Shown here in pieces: positions 17,199 through 17,740 of a DNA stretch of 17,740 nucleotides. Positions within the stretch are counted from its first letter, which is position 1; each line of letters opens with the position of its first letter. The notes under the pieces are model-generated. The model was not told where the DNA came from. It worked only from the letters and a program-made list of their open reading frames with translations, and did no database searches. The stretch is taken from positions 44,512 through 62,251 of the forward strand of contig MU129191.1 in NCBI GenBank assembly GCA_014904985.1. Direction: 5' to 3'. Origin of the DNA: Hydnum rufescens UP504 (lineage: Eukaryota; Basidiomycota; Agaricomycetes; Cantharellales; Hydnaceae). Both the position numbers and the translations under genes were made by a program.

Positions 17199-17740
17199 GA
17201 ATTGATGGCAAAGCTCCTATGCGGTCTGGAGGAAGAGGCTGCGACCCGCTGCGTGTCCGTGTCGAGGCACAGGGGTAATAGCCAGAAGTACCTTTCCTTA
17301 CGACGAACCGTCATCTTGTCTCTGATTCATGCGCGTCGTGTTACGGACGTATGCATGTGGCTGGGTCTGTGATGTCCAGGTACATATACGTGTACGACGG
17401 GAGGAGGAAAGGTACTACGCGGGTATTATACTTAGCTCACTGGGATATGTACACTCCTGGAGGGAGATAATGTGAGAGATCAGCCATGCGCAATCGAAAA
17501 TTTGGGAACGTTAAGCAAAGCAAGAATCCCAAGGACGGAACGGAAAAATCAGTGATATTAAGTAGACATTCTTGGCAGTTTCTTTAGTCAACTTGCGCAC
17601 ATATTTACGTACTGCTTGCGGACTCCTCGGGCCCGTAAAGGACATTAAAGGAACGTGAGCGGGCCGCGCCAAATGTCCTCACCGCCGCCGTGTGGCCTGG
17701 GGTGGGATCGATCAATGATTTGTCCATACCAGATCATCTT
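17199..17740. other. 3' flank of copy B, no gene seen
   Basis: Open frames are short and not conserved with copy A. The part 17,490-17,720 aligns with the copy A flank at 11,370-11,660 (shared tagtcaacttgcgcaca and ggacattaaaggaacg-like motifs), so the duplication may continue past the window edge. Confidence 0.5.

Larger units (their letters stand above)
12740..17740 (+). repeat. segmental duplication, copy B (runs to window end)
   Basis: Collinear with about 6860-11,660. It contains the conserved flank (12,838-13,440), gene U copy B, kinase copy B and the 3' flank to about 17,720. Exon and intron lengths of most kinase exons are identical between copies (66, 171, 75, 249 and 166 nt exons), which shows both derive from one ancestral locus. 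Non-coding parts between 13,450 and 14,000 differ strongly from copy A. Confidence 0.85.

Overview
The window looks like fungal nuclear DNA, most probably from a basidiomycete of the Agaricomycetes. The reasons are many short (about 50-75 nt) GT-AG introns with CTAAC/CTGAY-type branch points, a degenerate Ty1/copia element, and a pair of kinase genes of the expanded mushroom-type class (glycine loop of the form G-x-x-P-[IM]-A-x-G-G-Y-S-S-V-W-R-G and HGDLK instead of HRDLK). Nothing bacterial is present. The genus cannot be fixed from the sequence.

Region 1 (1 to about 2,460) is the oddest part. It is a very large imperfect inverted repeat centred at about position 957/958. The inner 629-1287 is a near-perfect palindrome. 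Outward from it on both sides runs the same modular unit: a GC-rich hairpin (H1), a few bases, a canonical 5' splice site, about 30 nt, a perfect 15-16 bp hairpin (H2, often with a GAAA loop in the sense strand), a CTAAC-like branch point and a pyrimidine-AG acceptor. Two complete units and part of a third lie to the left (minus sense), and three lie to the right (plus sense). The stretches between units are A/C-rich in the sense strand and do not keep an open frame. This looks like a mirrored array of stem-loop introns or introner-like elements, or two divergent multi-intron non-coding transcripts. I recognise no described family.

Region 2 (about 2,460 to 6,390) is repeat-dominated: AT-rich microsatellite, a short foldback, a plus-strand copia reverse transcriptase/RNase H pseudogene ending in a polypurine tract and 3' LTR, a tRNA-like (SINE-type) head, a tandem array and palindrome carrying TGAGTCA motifs, and degenerate tandem repeats of about 165 bp.

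Region 3 (about 6,395 to 17,740) is a diverged tandem segmental duplication with a period near 6.0 kb. Each copy holds, in order, a roughly 400-bp block, a conserved flank, a small multi-exon gene of unknown function ("U") and a protein-kinase-like gene ("K"), all of U and K on the plus strand. I could resolve nine exons for K copy A (615 aa) and eight for K copy B (621 aa). Shared introns have identical phases and similar lengths, which strongly supports the models. Both K copies retain the catalytic residues. Both U copies show reading-frame problems and may be decaying or need an unrecognised intron. The copies differ by a 138-bp (46-codon) tandem duplication and a possible extra intron, both in K copy A.
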